The notes under the pieces were generated by a model. That model made no database searches. It was not told where the DNA came from and was given only the letters and a program-made list of their open reading frames with translations. 64,000 nt of DNA from Aminobacterium mobile DSM 12262 (GTDB taxonomy: Bacteria; Synergistota; Synergistia; Synergistales; Aminobacteriaceae): contig NZ_JAFZ01000002.1 of the NCBI RefSeq assembly GCF_000526395.1, positions 361,969 through 425,968 of the forward strand. The letters are read 5' to 3'. The first letter of the stretch is position 1. The number at the start of each line of letters is the position of its first letter. Of the stretch, positions 1 to 8,496 are shown piece after piece. The position numbers and the translations under genes were made by a program.

Positions 1-353
1 CACTCGGAATTATATCCTGCATTATTCCTGAAATTTTAGTCTCGCCATTAACAGTGCTCATCGGAGCCCTTAACATAATTGGTGGCATCACAACATTAGG
101 GAAAACATGTCTTCCCCTCTTCAAAAAAGGAAGGAATCCACATCTCCCTACGCCTCGAATTCTGGTGAAACTTTATGTAACTCAACTAGCGATGAATCTA
201 GTGGCTATTCTTTTTGGTGTATCGATGTTTGTTTCCCACCTGATTCCAGGACAAATTATTGGCGTGATCCTTACTGCAAATGGATGCATCCTTTTATATT
301 TATTACATATATTGTCTCTTATCGATAAGATAAGGGCAGAGGGTACCAACTAA
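1..353 (+). CDS. C-terminal part of an integral membrane protein (5' end outside window)
   Basis: The frame is open from base 3 to the TAA at 351-353, so the gene starts upstream of the window. A GTG at 54 lies in frame but has no reason to be the true start. The visible ~116 residues are very hydrophobic, with about three membrane segments separated by a basic stretch (KKGRNPHLPTPR) that is probably cytoplasmic. The tail is polar. I do not recognise the family and no catalytic motif is seen. The stop is 5 bases from the end of the convergent SDR gene. Confidence 0.6.
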   Translation, partial: LGIISCIIPEILVSPLTVLIGALNIIGGITTLGKTCLPLFKKGRNPHLPTPRILVKLYVTQLAMNLVAILFGVSMFVSHLIPGQIIGVILTANGCILLYLLHILSLIDKIRAEGTN

Positions 354-358
354 CCACC

Positions 359-1177
359 CTAAAAATAAGTCCCCTTTGTACGATAGTTTTCACGACGCTC
401 ACGTGCCAGGTTGCGAATGGTCTTGTCAAATTCTTCTCTGTTCCCCCTATAAAGAGCATCTACATCGCGCATAATTTGAGGGAAAATAATTACAAGAGAC
501 TTATTCTCCATTTCCTCAAAAATATAGTCAACTGCATCATCTACACTGATAGAATCTGGGGGCGGTGTTAATTCCCCAAATATTGGCGTACGAACATTGC
601 CAGGACAAAATACACTAAATTGCAGACCATCAGCTTCCAGCTCATATTGTAGGCTCTCGGTCATAGAGATAACGGCGCTTTTACTTGCAGCATATACCGC
701 TTGATAAGGGACAGGAATTCGCCCTGTTATGGACCCCGCGTTTATAATGTGTCCGAACCCCTGCTCTCGCATAAGAGGTATCGCAGCATATGTTCCGTAA
801 ACAACACCCATTAAATTTAAGTCAATAATAAATCTCCAAATATCGAAGGTTATCTTCTCTGTAGGAAGTGTCATCCCCATTCCTGCATTGTTGAATACGA
901 AATCAAGGTGTCCATCAAAGGCTTTTGCTGCGCTAATAAGTTTCGTAACATGCTCGAGATTTGTAACATCTACAAGTTGAGGAAAAACTTTTCCTTGATA
1001 TGCGAGACCCAACCGTCTAGATTCCCTTTCAAGATTTGTCTCGTTTACATCCCCCATAAAGACTGCCATAGCGCCCCTTGCAAGCAAATGCTCTGCTATT
1101 CCCAAGCCTATGCCAGAAGCAGCTCCTGTTACCACTGCTACTTTATTTTCAAAATATCCACTCATATCACACCCCAT
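359..1177 (-). CDS. SDR-family NAD(P)-dependent oxidoreductase
   Basis: Classical short-chain dehydrogenase/reductase, about 270 residues, the usual length. The Rossmann cofactor motif TGAASGIG is at residues 17-24, NNAG at 96-99, and the catalytic Ser149, Tyr162 and Lys166 (YAASK) are all present. The substrate is unknown. It lies 7 bases downstream of an acetoacetate-decarboxylase-like gene on the same strand, so the two are probably co-transcribed; a ketone or keto-acid substrate is a guess from that. A second in-frame ATG at 1165 follows a GGGGTG and may be the real start; the ATG at 1177 follows AGAGG at short spacing. Confidence 0.88.
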   Translation of the reverse strand: MGCDMSGYFENKVAVVTGAASGIGLGIAEHLLARGAMAVFMGDVNETNLERESRRLGLAYQGKVFPQLVDVTNLEHVTKLISAAKAFDGHLDFVFNNAGMGMTLPTEKITFDIWRFIIDLNLMGVVYGTYAAIPLMREQGFGHIINAGSITGRIPVPYQAVYAASKSAVISMTESLQYELEADGLQFSVFCPGNVRTPIFGELTPPPDSISVDDAVDYIFEEMENKSLVIIFPQIMRDVDALYRGNREEFDKTIRNLARERRENYRTKGTYF

Positions 1178-1184
1178 TTATCCT

Positions 1185-1985
1185 CTACGGCAAAATTCTT
1201 GAATCGCCAACGTTGAGCCTAGCAGTACCTTTTGCCATTGCCACGCTAACATGTTTTAATATTGGCAAATCTGCAAGAGTACTGATAATCTTGAACTGTA
1301 GCGGATGCTGCTCCTGAGTGAGTTTTGTCCATTGAATTCCGCCTTCACACGCCCAAACCCGCTTCGCCATCATCTCTTGTGGATAAAGAGTTGCGTGACT
1401 CAACGTAGCGCCACCTTTGCCAAGATTGGGCAAATAACGCCATCCAAAGTAATTTGTTTTGTAATCTTTGTTTATTTCATTAACATCCTTTTCGCAAAGT
1501 TCGCTTTTTCTTAGAAAATCAACCTTGAGGAAATTATTATTTTCATAGCTTGCACTCGTATACCAATGGCTACCAACATGATGTTCGGCAGAAATATCAG
1601 CAAAAACTTTAGGCATACCGTCCTCTTCGCGCCCCCCAATAATGGCGCAGGCGTGATTTTCCCAAATTACAAACACATATTCACCAACAAGCCCTTCTGA
1701 ATTACCCAAATATCGAACAGGTGCTGTAACTTGTATGAGGCGATATTCCCCACCTGCCATCCAATCTACATCACGACAGTTTGCAAATTGAACACTTACC
1801 AAAGGCTGTCGAAGCTCAAAGTCCTCCGGAATAAGTTGTAGTAAAGCCTCTTGTTCTGTTTCATACTTCACACTGATACTCGTCATATCTCCATACTCTG
1901 TTCTCACCGGATAAAAAGGATATCCTCCAAAATGTACCGGCATTTTGTAAACATAATCATCATTAAACCTGAATTTGCCTCTCAA
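1185..1985 (-). CDS. Acetoacetate decarboxylase (ADC)-like protein
   Basis: 266 residues, close to the family's usual ~245-265. The segment around residues 117-128 (GGRE...GMPK) matches the ADC active-site region, where a lysine forms a Schiff base with the substrate; Lys126 is the candidate. Several ADC-like proteins act on other beta-keto acids or are aldolase/dehydratase-like, so the substrate is uncertain. The start is a TTG at 1985, seven bases after a strong GGAGG. A TTGTTC/TATAAT promoter lies just upstream. First gene of a probable two-gene operon with the SDR enzyme. Confidence 0.75.
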   Translation of the reverse strand: MRGKFRFNDDYVYKMPVHFGGYPFYPVRTEYGDMTSISVKYETEQEALLQLIPEDFELRQPLVSVQFANCRDVDWMAGGEYRLIQVTAPVRYLGNSEGLVGEYVFVIWENHACAIIGGREEDGMPKVFADISAEHHVGSHWYTSASYENNNFLKVDFLRKSELCEKDVNEINKDYKTNYFGWRYLPNLGKGGATLSHATLYPQEMMAKRVWACEGGIQWTKLTQEQHPLQFKIISTLADLPILKHVSVAMAKGTARLNVGDSRILP

Positions 1986-2016
1986 AACACCACCTCCATG
2001 AATAACAGTTTAAATT

Positions 2017-2045
2017 ATTATATAATATTTATTTTCGTTGAACAA
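2017..2045 (-). promoter_or_regulatory. Sigma-70-type promoter of the ADC-like/SDR operon
   Basis: Read on the minus strand: -35 TTGTTC (2040-2045), a 17-base spacer, and a perfect -10 TATAAT (2017-2022), followed about 25-30 bases later by the GGAGG/TTG start at 1985. Confidence 0.6.
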
Positions 2046-2183
2046 TATAATAATAACGTTCCTAATTTGCTTTTGCACCATGTTAAAATTTAAAAACTAT
2101 TTTTACTCTCATCTTTTCGTTATACTGAGAGATATCTATACTTATGATGAAAAAGTATGGTAGAGAAAAAAGAGGGTGACATT

Positions 2184-2654
2184 ATGAGATGTACGTTGCT
2201 GTCATTGCTTGTTGGATCGATTATATTTTTCATGGCAACACAAACGTATGCCGCAACCATAAAAAGAGAGGAAAAGAGCGATGATGAGTGGGAAGCCATC
2301 CTCACGCCGGAACAATACGCTATCACCAGAAAAAAGGGGACAGAACCTCCTTTCTCAGGAGCATATTGGAACTCACACGAAAAAGGAACGTATGTTTGTG
2401 CTTGTTGTGGAGCTTGGCTTTTTTCTTCAGAAGAAAAATTTGATTCGGGCTCAGGTTGGCCAAGCTTCTGGGCAACCGTAAAAGATGCTCCTATAACAGC
2501 AAGACAAGATTTCTCTTTCGGAATGGAACGAACAGAAGTTCTTTGCGCCCGCTGTGACGCTCACTTAGGACATCTTTTTCCAGACGGGCCTGAACCTACT
2601 GGAATGCGATATTGCATAAACTCAGCTGCTTTGAAATTTATTCCTGAAGAATAA
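2184..2654 (+). CDS. msrB: Exported peptide-methionine (R)-S-oxide reductase
   Basis: Reduces methionine-R-sulfoxide in proteins. The MsrB domain is complete: zinc cysteines C72/C75 and C121/C124 (numbering from the ATG at 2184), the GWPSF segment, and the catalytic cysteine in RYCINSAAL (C144). The first ~23 residues form a hydrophobic signal peptide ending near TYA, so it should act outside the cytoplasm, where no thioredoxin is expected. The ATG at 2184 is preferred over 2157 because it follows AGAGGGTG and gives a clean signal peptide. It is monocistronic and divergent from the ADC-like gene. Confidence 0.92.
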   Translation: MRCTLLSLLVGSIIFFMATQTYAATIKREEKSDDEWEAILTPEQYAITRKKGTEPPFSGAYWNSHEKGTYVCACCGAWLFSSEEKFDSGSGWPSFWATVKDAPITARQDFSFGMERTEVLCARCDAHLGHLFPDGPEPTGMRYCINSAALKFIPEE

Positions 2655-2699
2655 AGAAGGCACACGTAGCCTGAAAAAATTGAGTCTATTAGGCAATAG

Positions 2700-3659
2700 T
2701 TACATTTGACGGCAAACATCAAGCCGTAGTTTAAGATTATGGGCAATGTGGATAACTTTGAGATATTCAGCATGAGTTGGGCAACGGTTTATCTCTTGAA
2801 AAGTATCGGACGATACCTCTCCCGCGGGATGATACTGAGACATTACATTAACATAGGTATAAGGAGAAACTTTCTCTGCAAGGAAACGGAGAATGGCCTC
2901 ACTGCCAGCAACTTCTCCAGGCATAACTAAATGGCGCACAAGGAGACCTCGTTTCGCCAAACCATGTTCGTCGAGCTTCAAATCTCCCACTTGGCGATTC
3001 ATTTCCATAATTGCCTCGCACGCAACTTCTGGATAATCAGCAGCCGTGAGATAACGAAAAGCCTGAGCGGCGCTCCATATTTTGAAGTCTGGCATATAAA
3101 TATCAATGATCCCATCAAGAAGTCGCAGGCTATAGAGTGAATCATAGGCTGAAGTATTGTAAACGATTGGCAGGCGAAGCCCTTTTTCAGCAGCAATTGA
3201 CACCGCTGAAATAATCTGTGGAACCACATGAGATGGAGTTACTACATTTATATTGTGGCAGTCAGCAAGTTGCAACTCTAACATAAAGGCAGCAAGCTGT
3301 TCTGGAGTAATTTCAACACCATTTCCCAAATGGGATATTTCATAGTTCTGACAAAAAACACAATTTAAATTGCAGAAAGCAAAAAAAATCGTGCCACTCC
3401 CATTTTGCCCACGTAAACAATCCTCTTCTCCAAAATGTGCAAAGTGGCTTGAAACTCGTGCAAGTAGTCCTGTTTTACATATTCCTGTCTCGCCTGCCAG
3501 ACGGTTCGCTTCACAACAACGGGGACAAAGGGTACAACTTTCGAGATCAGCTAGAGCCCGTTCCGCTCGTCGCTTTAATTCTCCACTATACAAAAGAGAA
3601 AGATATGCTGGCTCAAAATCTCGGCTCAAGAGAGTAAATCGATCGACACTATAATCCAT
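2700..3659 (-). CDS. Radical SAM protein, PflX-like (COG1313)
   Basis: 319 residues. The radical SAM cluster motif CxxxCxxC is at C96/C100/C103 (CNLNCVFC). An N-terminal cysteine group (C42, C45, C48, C49, C61) is typical of the PflX subgroup. These proteins resemble pyruvate-formate-lyase activase, but their substrate is not settled. No glycyl-radical enzyme lies nearby, so PFL activation cannot be inferred. Start ATG at 3659 follows GAGGGGG. Monocistronic. Confidence 0.85.
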   Translation of the reverse strand: MDYSVDRFTLLSRDFEPAYLSLLYSGELKRRAERALADLESCTLCPRCCEANRLAGETGICKTGLLARVSSHFAHFGEEDCLRGQNGSGTIFFAFCNLNCVFCQNYEISHLGNGVEITPEQLAAFMLELQLADCHNINVVTPSHVVPQIISAVSIAAEKGLRLPIVYNTSAYDSLYSLRLLDGIIDIYMPDFKIWSAAQAFRYLTAADYPEVACEAIMEMNRQVGDLKLDEHGLAKRGLLVRHLVMPGEVAGSEAILRFLAEKVSPYTYVNVMSQYHPAGEVSSDTFQEINRCPTHAEYLKVIHIAHNLKLRLDVCRQM

Positions 3660-3748
3660 AGACTCTTCCCCCTCAACAATATTCCGCAGAATGTTCTTCG
3701 AAGGGCTTTATCTTTACCTTTGGCAAACTTCTACCATTTTAGCCACAA

Positions 3749-3787
3749 TAAAAAAAGGACTTCAAACACATCAAAGCATTGAAGTCC
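3749..3787 (-). terminator. Rho-independent terminator of tRNA-Leu
   Basis: A 9-bp stem (GGACTTCAA / TTGAAGTCC, 3757-3765 with 3779-3787) is followed on the minus strand by a T run (A-tract 3749-3756 on the plus strand), directly downstream of the tRNA. Confidence 0.75.
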
Positions 3788-3803
3788 CTTACTCTTTCTT
3801 ATA

Positions 3804-3890
3804 TGGTGCCGGAGGGGAGACTCGAACTCCCACAGACCCAAGGCCCGGCGGATTTTGAGTCCGCTGCGTCTACCATTCCGCCACTCCGGC
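3804..3890 (-). tRNA. tRNA-Leu (anticodon CAA)
   Basis: 87 bases including an encoded 3' CCA (3804-3806). Acceptor stem GCCGGAG/CTCCGGC. The anticodon stem GCGGA/TCCGC encloses the loop CTCAAAA, giving anticodon CAA. The T-arm GTTCGAGTC and a long class II variable arm fit tRNA-Leu. It has its own promoter and terminator. Confidence 0.95.
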
Positions 3891-3900
3891 AACGCCAATA

Positions 3901-3929
3901 TTTTTATCACAGAAAGGGGATGATGTCCA
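3901..3929 (-). promoter_or_regulatory. Probable promoter of tRNA-Leu
   Basis: Minus strand: -35 TGGACA (3924-3929), 17-base spacer, -10 TAAAAA (3901-3906), about ten bases before the tRNA 5' end. Confidence 0.45.
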
Positions 3930-3949
3930 GCGATTTAACGTATTTCCAT

Positions 3950-4005
3950 GTAGATGGACCGCCCCATCTACTGAAGAAGCGCCCTTCTGACTTTCAGAAG
4001 GGCGC
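3950..4005 (-). terminator. Two tandem hairpins downstream of the ferredoxin gene
   Basis: Hairpin one: a perfect 12-bp stem with a 3-base loop (3979-3990 with 3994-4005), starting 8 bases after the ferredoxin stop. Hairpin two: an 8-bp stem (3950-3957 with 3964-3971) enclosing six bases. Neither has a good T run. They may act as a 3' stabiliser or a factor-dependent terminator for the hcp-ferredoxin transcript. Confidence 0.5.
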
Positions 4006-4012
4006 AAGTTGT

Positions 4013-4201
4013 TCATTTTATAGTAATAACAGAGACAGGGCAATTATCTCGTGCTTCCATTGCCGCATCTTCCACAGATTCAGGAATAGGGTCTACATAA
4101 ACCTCGGCGCGACCATCTTCACCCATACGAAATACCTGTGGACAAATCGATGCGCATAATCCGCAGGAAATACAACCTTCTTTATCTATAGTTGCTTTCA
4201 T
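4013..4201 (-). CDS. [4Fe-4S] ferredoxin
   Basis: 62 residues. The motif C10-x2-C13-x2-C16-x3-C20-P and a distant C54-P suggest one [4Fe-4S] cluster bound by C10, C13, C16 and C54. C20 matches the non-ligand cysteine of Desulfovibrio gigas ferredoxin II-type proteins. It lies 20 bases downstream of hcp on the same strand and probably donates electrons to Hcp, replacing the flavin/iron-sulfur reductase Hcr of enterobacteria. That pairing is inferred. Confidence 0.9.
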   Translation of the reverse strand: MKATIDKEGCISCGLCASICPQVFRMGEDGRAEVYVDPIPESVEDAAMEARDNCPVSVITIK

Positions 4202-4221
4202 ATGTTAACCCCCTTCTTATA

Positions 4222-5853
4222 TTAAGCATTCATGAACAGTTTTATATCATCGTCAACTGTTCCTATGCCCGCAATTCCAAATTTTTCAACTAAAACTTTT
4301 GCCACATTAGGTGATAAAAACCCTGGCAGCGTAGGACCAAGGTGAATATTTCTCACGCCCAAATACAATAACGCAAGAAGCACAATGACAGCCTTCTGTT
4401 CGTACCAGGCAATATTATAGGCGATTGGAAGTTTGTTGATGTCATCAAGGCCAAACACATCCTTGAACTTCAGAGCAATAACCGCCAATGAATAAGAGTC
4501 GTTACATTGCCCGGCATCAAGCACTCTCGGAATCCCGCCAATATCGCCAAGATCCAGTTTATTATACCGATATTTTGCACAGCCAGCAGTGAGAATGACG
4601 GTATCCTCCGGTAGCTTTTTGGCAAATTCTGTGTAATACTCCCTTGATTTCATGCGCCCATCGCAACCGGCCATGACAAAGAACCTTTTAATCGCCCCGG
4701 ATTTAACAGCATCAACAATTTTATCTGCTAGAGCAATTACCTGATTATGAGCAAAGCCGCCAACAATATTCCCCGTCTCTATTTCTTCAGGTGCGGGAAG
4801 TGTTTTAGCAAGTGCGATAATTTCAGAGAAGTCCTTTTTCCCATTTTCATCGGGCTTAATATGTTTGCAACCAGGGAAACCTGTAGACCCTGTAGTAAAA
4901 ATTCTACGTCTGATCTCTTCACTTCTGGGCGGAACAATGCAGTTAGTGGTAAACAGGATAGGGCCATGGAAGGGGCCAAATTCATCAATTTGCTTCCACC
5001 AGGCATTGCCATAGTTGCCCGCAAAATTATCGTATTTTTTAAAAGCTGGATAGTAATGAGCAGGTAACATCTCTCCATGTGTATATACATCAACACCAGT
5101 TCCCTTGGTCTGTTCCAATAACTGTTCTAAATCAGTCAAATCATGTCCGGAAATGAGTATAGCAGGGTTCTTTCTAACACCAATATTAACTTTTGTGATT
5201 TCTGGATTTCCGAATCTGGTAGTATTCGCCTCATCAAGAAGAGCCATAACCTTCACGCCATATTCACCAGTTTTAAGTGTCAGATCTACCAAATCATCTG
5301 CTGTAAGAGAATCGTCTAAGGTCGCTGCGAGTGCCTCGTAAATAAAATGATTAATACCAAGATCCTCTTTGCCTATATTTTTTGCATGCTCAGCGTAAGC
5401 TGCCATACCCTTAAGACCATACGTTATCATTTCTCGCAAAGAACGAATATCCTCATTCTCTGTGGCCAATACGTTAACGAAATTAGCTTTTTTAAGCATA
5501 GACTCTCTTGAATTAACAGTAAAGCTTGCAGCATCATGTAAATTACTAACAGAAGAAGACTTTTTAAGTGCATCTCTAAGAGTGAGCACTTTTGTAATCT
5601 GTTTTTCAATTGAAACATCATCAAAATTCGCATTTGTGATGGTCATAAATAAACTACTGAGAACCTCATAGTTAGTCACATCAATTTCACTTATATCGAC
5701 TTTTCCTTTTATAACAATATCTGAAATTCCTTTGAGTGTGTAAATAAGAAGATCCTGAAGTTTTGCAACTTCTTCATTCTTCCCACATATACCTTTAATT
5801 GTACAACCGGTATTTTTTGCTGTTTCCTGACACTGATAACAAAACATACCCAT
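4222..5853 (-). CDS. hcp: Hydroxylamine reductase / hybrid-cluster protein
   Basis: 543 residues, normal for the family. The N-terminal cubane motif is C5-x2-C8-x8-C17-x5-C23. Hybrid-cluster ligand motifs follow in order: [44 protein letters not shown] and WYEQKAV. Hcp proteins reduce hydroxylamine and nitric oxide and handle nitrosative stress in anaerobes. The ATG at 5853 has an ideal AAGGAGG seven bases upstream. Operon with the ferredoxin, divergent from a Crp/Fnr gene that is the likely regulator. Confidence 0.97.
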   Translation of the reverse strand: MGMFCYQCQETAKNTGCTIKGICGKNEEVAKLQDLLIYTLKGISDIVIKGKVDISEIDVTNYEVLSSLFMTITNANFDDVSIEKQITKVLTLRDALKKSSSVSNLHDAASFTVNSRESMLKKANFVNVLATENEDIRSLREMITYGLKGMAAYAEHAKNIGKEDLGINHFIYEALAATLDDSLTADDLVDLTLKTGEYGVKVMALLDEANTTRFGNPEITKVNIGVRKNPAILISGHDLTDLEQLLEQTKGTGVDVYTHGEMLPAHYYPAFKKYDNFAGNYGNAWWKQIDEFGPFHGPILFTTNCIVPPRSEEIRRRIFTTGSTGFPGCKHIKPDENGKKDFSEIIALAKTLPAPEEIETGNIVGGFAHNQVIALADKIVDAVKSGAIKRFFVMAGCDGRMKSREYYTEFAKKLPEDTVILTAGCAKYRYNKLDLGDIGGIPRVLDAGQCNDSYSLAVIALKFKDVFGLDDINKLPIAYNIAWYEQKAVIVLLALLYLGVRNIHLGPTLPGFLSPNVAKVLVEKFGIAGIGTVDDDIKLFMNA

Positions 5854-5993
5854 TTTGATTCCTCCTTACATTCACAGTATTTTCCCCTTCTCAACTTTTT
5901 GGAGCGGGTGCCTTTTCAACGGCGTTCTCCCACCCTCCGCAACAGAGAATATTTTGCCCATCTTTTCTTTGAGTGAGTTGTTTATCTTTATTA

Positions 5994-6022
5994 TTGACTT
6001 TACATTTCAAGTTTACTATTAT
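5994..6022 (+). promoter_or_regulatory. Promoter of the Crp/Fnr regulator gene
   Basis: -35 TTGACT (5994-5999), 17-base spacer, -10 TATTAT (6017-6022). The predicted start of transcription is near 6029, just before the palindrome at 6037-6052. Confidence 0.7.
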
Positions 6023-6036
6023 TAAAATAATAAGTC

Positions 6037-6052
6037 TGTTGGAATTCCAACA
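6037..6052. promoter_or_regulatory. Perfect 16-bp palindrome, candidate operator
   Basis: TGTTGGAATTCCAACA is its own reverse complement. It lies between the predicted transcription start and the RBS (AGAGGA, 6055-6060) of the Crp/Fnr gene. That position would suit repression, possibly autoregulation. Confidence 0.55.
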
Positions 6053-6064
6053 AAAGAGGATTTT

Positions 6065-6724
6065 ATGGAGAAATATTTGGATGTACTAAAAACAGCAAAT
6101 TTATTCAGAGACATAGACGAATCAGATCTGCTTCGTCTTTTGTCGTGTCTATCTGCAAAGTCAAATCATTACGAAAAAGGCCAAACTGTATTTTTCAGTG
6201 GAGAGAGCATCGAGCAATTCGGTATCGTTTTGTCGGGGCAAGTTCAGATCATTCAAGATGACTATTATGGGAACAGAAGTATTCTTGCAAAAATTGACAC
6301 AGGGGGTCTGTTTGGGGAATCCTTTGCCTGTGCGAAAATAAACACGCTTCCAGTGAGTGTAATCGCGACAACAGGAAGCGAGCTTCTCTTTATCGGCTGT
6401 CACAAACTTGCTTCCCCGTGCGGCAAGGCATGCGGCTTTCATGGCAAGCTTATTCAAAACATGCTGGATATCGTATCAATGAAAAATATATTTTTGACTC
6501 AAAAAATCGAAATCACCTCGAAACGTACCACCCGTGAAAAGCTTTTGGCCTATCTTTCGGCTGAAGCGAAGAAATCGGGGAGCAGCCGTTTTTCGATTCC
6601 ATTTAACCGTCAGGAACTTGCAGACTATCTTTCCGTCGAACGCAGCGCCATGTCAGCAGAACTTTCAAAACTTAGAGATGATGGTATTCTATTTTTTCAC
6701 AAAAACCAGTTCAAATTATTATAG
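6065..6724 (+). CDS. Crp/Fnr-family transcription regulator, probable hcp regulator
   Basis: 219 residues: a cNMP-binding-like beta-roll (about 20-115), a linker helix, and a C-terminal winged HTH (about 165-215, NRQELADYLSVERSAMSAEL). Several cysteines occur, including a pair in SPCGKACG near residue 120, but not the Fnr N-terminal four-cysteine pattern. Divergent Crp/Fnr genes next to hcp are often HcpR-type sensors of nitrosative stress; that assignment is inferred from position. Start ATG 6065 follows AGAGGA. Confidence 0.88.
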   Translation: MEKYLDVLKTANLFRDIDESDLLRLLSCLSAKSNHYEKGQTVFFSGESIEQFGIVLSGQVQIIQDDYYGNRSILAKIDTGGLFGESFACAKINTLPVSVIATTGSELLFIGCHKLASPCGKACGFHGKLIQNMLDIVSMKNIFLTQKIEITSKRTTREKLLAYLSAEAKKSGSSRFSIPFNRQELADYLSVERSAMSAELSKLRDDGILFFHKNQFKLL

Positions 6725-6851
6725 TCAAATGATGCGATAGACAATTTCAATAATTATCGAGAATATCGCATTACCAGTGAGGAAACTATAACCCCTTATC
6801 CCCCTTCGAGGTTTCAGAGTCAAACGTACCCTATCTAAAGCATGTATGCCG

Positions 6852-8312
6852 CTACGTTTTTAAGGAGTGTTCTTTTCTTTCGAAACTATGAAATGCAAAG
6901 GCCGCCACGCAGAGTAACGAAAGAAGAGTTATGACGCCGTAAGATTGAAATGAAAATTTGACTATAAGAAGGGCTACAACTACAGGTGCGCACCTTTTTG
7001 CTTCACGAAAGAGTATTTCTGCTGCCGCTGTTGGAATATTGCCACTCAGGCACATGATCCATGTTAAAAGAAAAATCCACAAAACGAGGCCTACGCCTCC
7101 AAAAAGGGCAATGGACCATAACGCCCCCCCACACCATGCTCCAAAGTAGAGTGCTCCAACACGAGATAGAAGGATAAAGGCTTGAAAGAGAGTATTTTGC
7201 TTTTGTCTTTCCAGAATATAAAGGATGGAATAGAGAGGAGCCACACAGAAAACTGTAAAAAGCCAGGGAGACATCCATTGTGTATAAATACCTGCCATAT
7301 GCCATCGCTCTCCAAATAAGAACGCAAAAAGCTCTGGCCCCACTAAGGTGAGATAAAGGAAAGGCAAAAAACCTATCCTAACCAAGAGAGCGAAAGTTGA
7401 TCGTGTCAGTTCATCAAGGGAGTTATGGTAGTAAGCCTGACTGGCTTTTTGAAAGAACACTTGTTGAATAGCCATGCCAATAAACTGCATAGGAAGGTTG
7501 ATAACCTGAAAAGAAAGCGCAAAAAAACCAGTGGTGCGAGGGTCATAGAGAGAAGCGAGAATAATAGGTGTTAACTGACTACTTAAGGTGTTCATAAGAT
7601 CTGACCACGTGTTGTAGAGAGGAAATCGGCGATACTTTTTTGCCACATGCAGAAGACGCAAAGGGGAAGCTGCTTGAACCTGACGAAAGGAAATGGTTTT
7701 TTGAAGAATATACACGACTCCCAAGCTCTGGCTCACTATATACCCTGCAATAAGCCCGAGGGGACGAAAACCAGCCATTCCCATGGCCACTGTTACAAAA
7801 GCACTCCCTATTCCCTGAACTCCTTTTGATAGGGCGAGTTCTGTGAAACGCCCTGCTCGAGTACACCAGCTTATGAGTATTTTATAAATACCTGCCCAGA
7901 GAATTCCGAGGGGAAAAAGCCAAAAGCTTATGGGGAAGGTCCCCAGAAAGGCAAGAGGTGGAACAAAACGTGTTCCTATCCAAACAACACCACTTACCGT
8001 ACCGATCAGAAGAATTTCAATGAAAAGGCTTAGTATCAGAAGCGCAGTGCCATCGCCATCTTTAGAGGGGACAGGTATAGCCTGATGATACGCCAGCCCC
8101 GCAAGACTTACGCCAGTAAGCAGCACCGACGTATAGAGGGCTAACGCACCATAATCTGAAGGGGAATAAAGCCTGGATGCAAAAGGCATCACTGCGAGCA
8201 AAGCTATCTGGCCTATTGAATTTCCCAGTGTCAAAATCCACATATCTTTAAAAAGAGATGATTGGAAAAACATTGATTGGTTCGATGGCAAATTGCGGTG
8301 CAAGCCAAACAT
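6852..8312 (-). CDS. Polysaccharide/lipid-linked sugar flippase (Wzx/MATE-like)
   Basis: About 486 residues with roughly 12-14 membrane segments. The N-terminal region (LGNSIGQIALLAVMPFASRLYSP) is typical of the polysaccharide biosynthesis/MVF superfamily that flips lipid-linked sugars across the inner membrane. The frame is open to 8423, but the ATG at 8312 follows GGAGGG ten bases upstream and gives the expected N-terminus. No glycosyltransferases are adjacent, so the cargo is unknown. Confidence 0.82.
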   Translation of the reverse strand: MFGLHRNLPSNQSMFFQSSLFKDMWILTLGNSIGQIALLAVMPFASRLYSPSDYGALALYTSVLLTGVSLAGLAYHQAIPVPSKDGDGTALLILSLFIEILLIGTVSGVVWIGTRFVPPLAFLGTFPISFWLFPLGILWAGIYKILISWCTRAGRFTELALSKGVQGIGSAFVTVAMGMAGFRPLGLIAGYIVSQSLGVVYILQKTISFRQVQAASPLRLLHVAKKYRRFPLYNTWSDLMNTLSSQLTPIILASLYDPRTTGFFALSFQVINLPMQFIGMAIQQVFFQKASQAYYHNSLDELTRSTFALLVRIGFLPFLYLTLVGPELFAFLFGERWHMAGIYTQWMSPWLFTVFCVAPLYSILYILERQKQNTLFQAFILLSRVGALYFGAWCGGALWSIALFGGVGLVLWIFLLTWIMCLSGNIPTAAAEILFREAKRCAPVVVALLIVKFSFQSYGVITLLSLLCVAAFAFHSFERKEHSLKT

Positions 8313-8430
8313 AAGGATAGTCCCTCCAGCAATTTTTCTTATCTTACAATAAATGAGTTCAAAGAAGCGGTCAATAGAAGGAAAAAAAAGAATGTAGCAA
8401 AAAGCATAGCGTTCAGCAAACAATTTTGAG

Positions 8431-8458
8431 TTACACCTTTCACGATGTTGTGTATAAT
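8431..8458 (+). promoter_or_regulatory. Promoter of the adenosyltransferase gene
   Basis: -35 TTACAC (8431-8436), 16-base spacer, perfect -10 TATAAT (8453-8458). The transcription start would fall near 8465, which excludes the first in-frame ATG (8470) as a practical start. Confidence 0.55.
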
Positions 8459-8496
8459 GTGTTCATAATATGAAAAGAAGGGGGGGAATGTGGCTT

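Noticed and set aside
3779..4159. Plus-strand frame across the tRNA and ferredoxin
   Set aside because: It runs antisense through a tRNA and a real ferredoxin gene.
6733..6780. TGCGATA/TATCGCA inverted repeat after the Crp/Fnr gene
   Set aside because: A 7-bp stem around a 34-base loop with no T run; too weak for a terminator call.
8424..8496. Cobalamin riboswitch ahead of the adenosyltransferase gene
   Set aside because: The leader is too short (about 30 bases) and lacks the B12-box.
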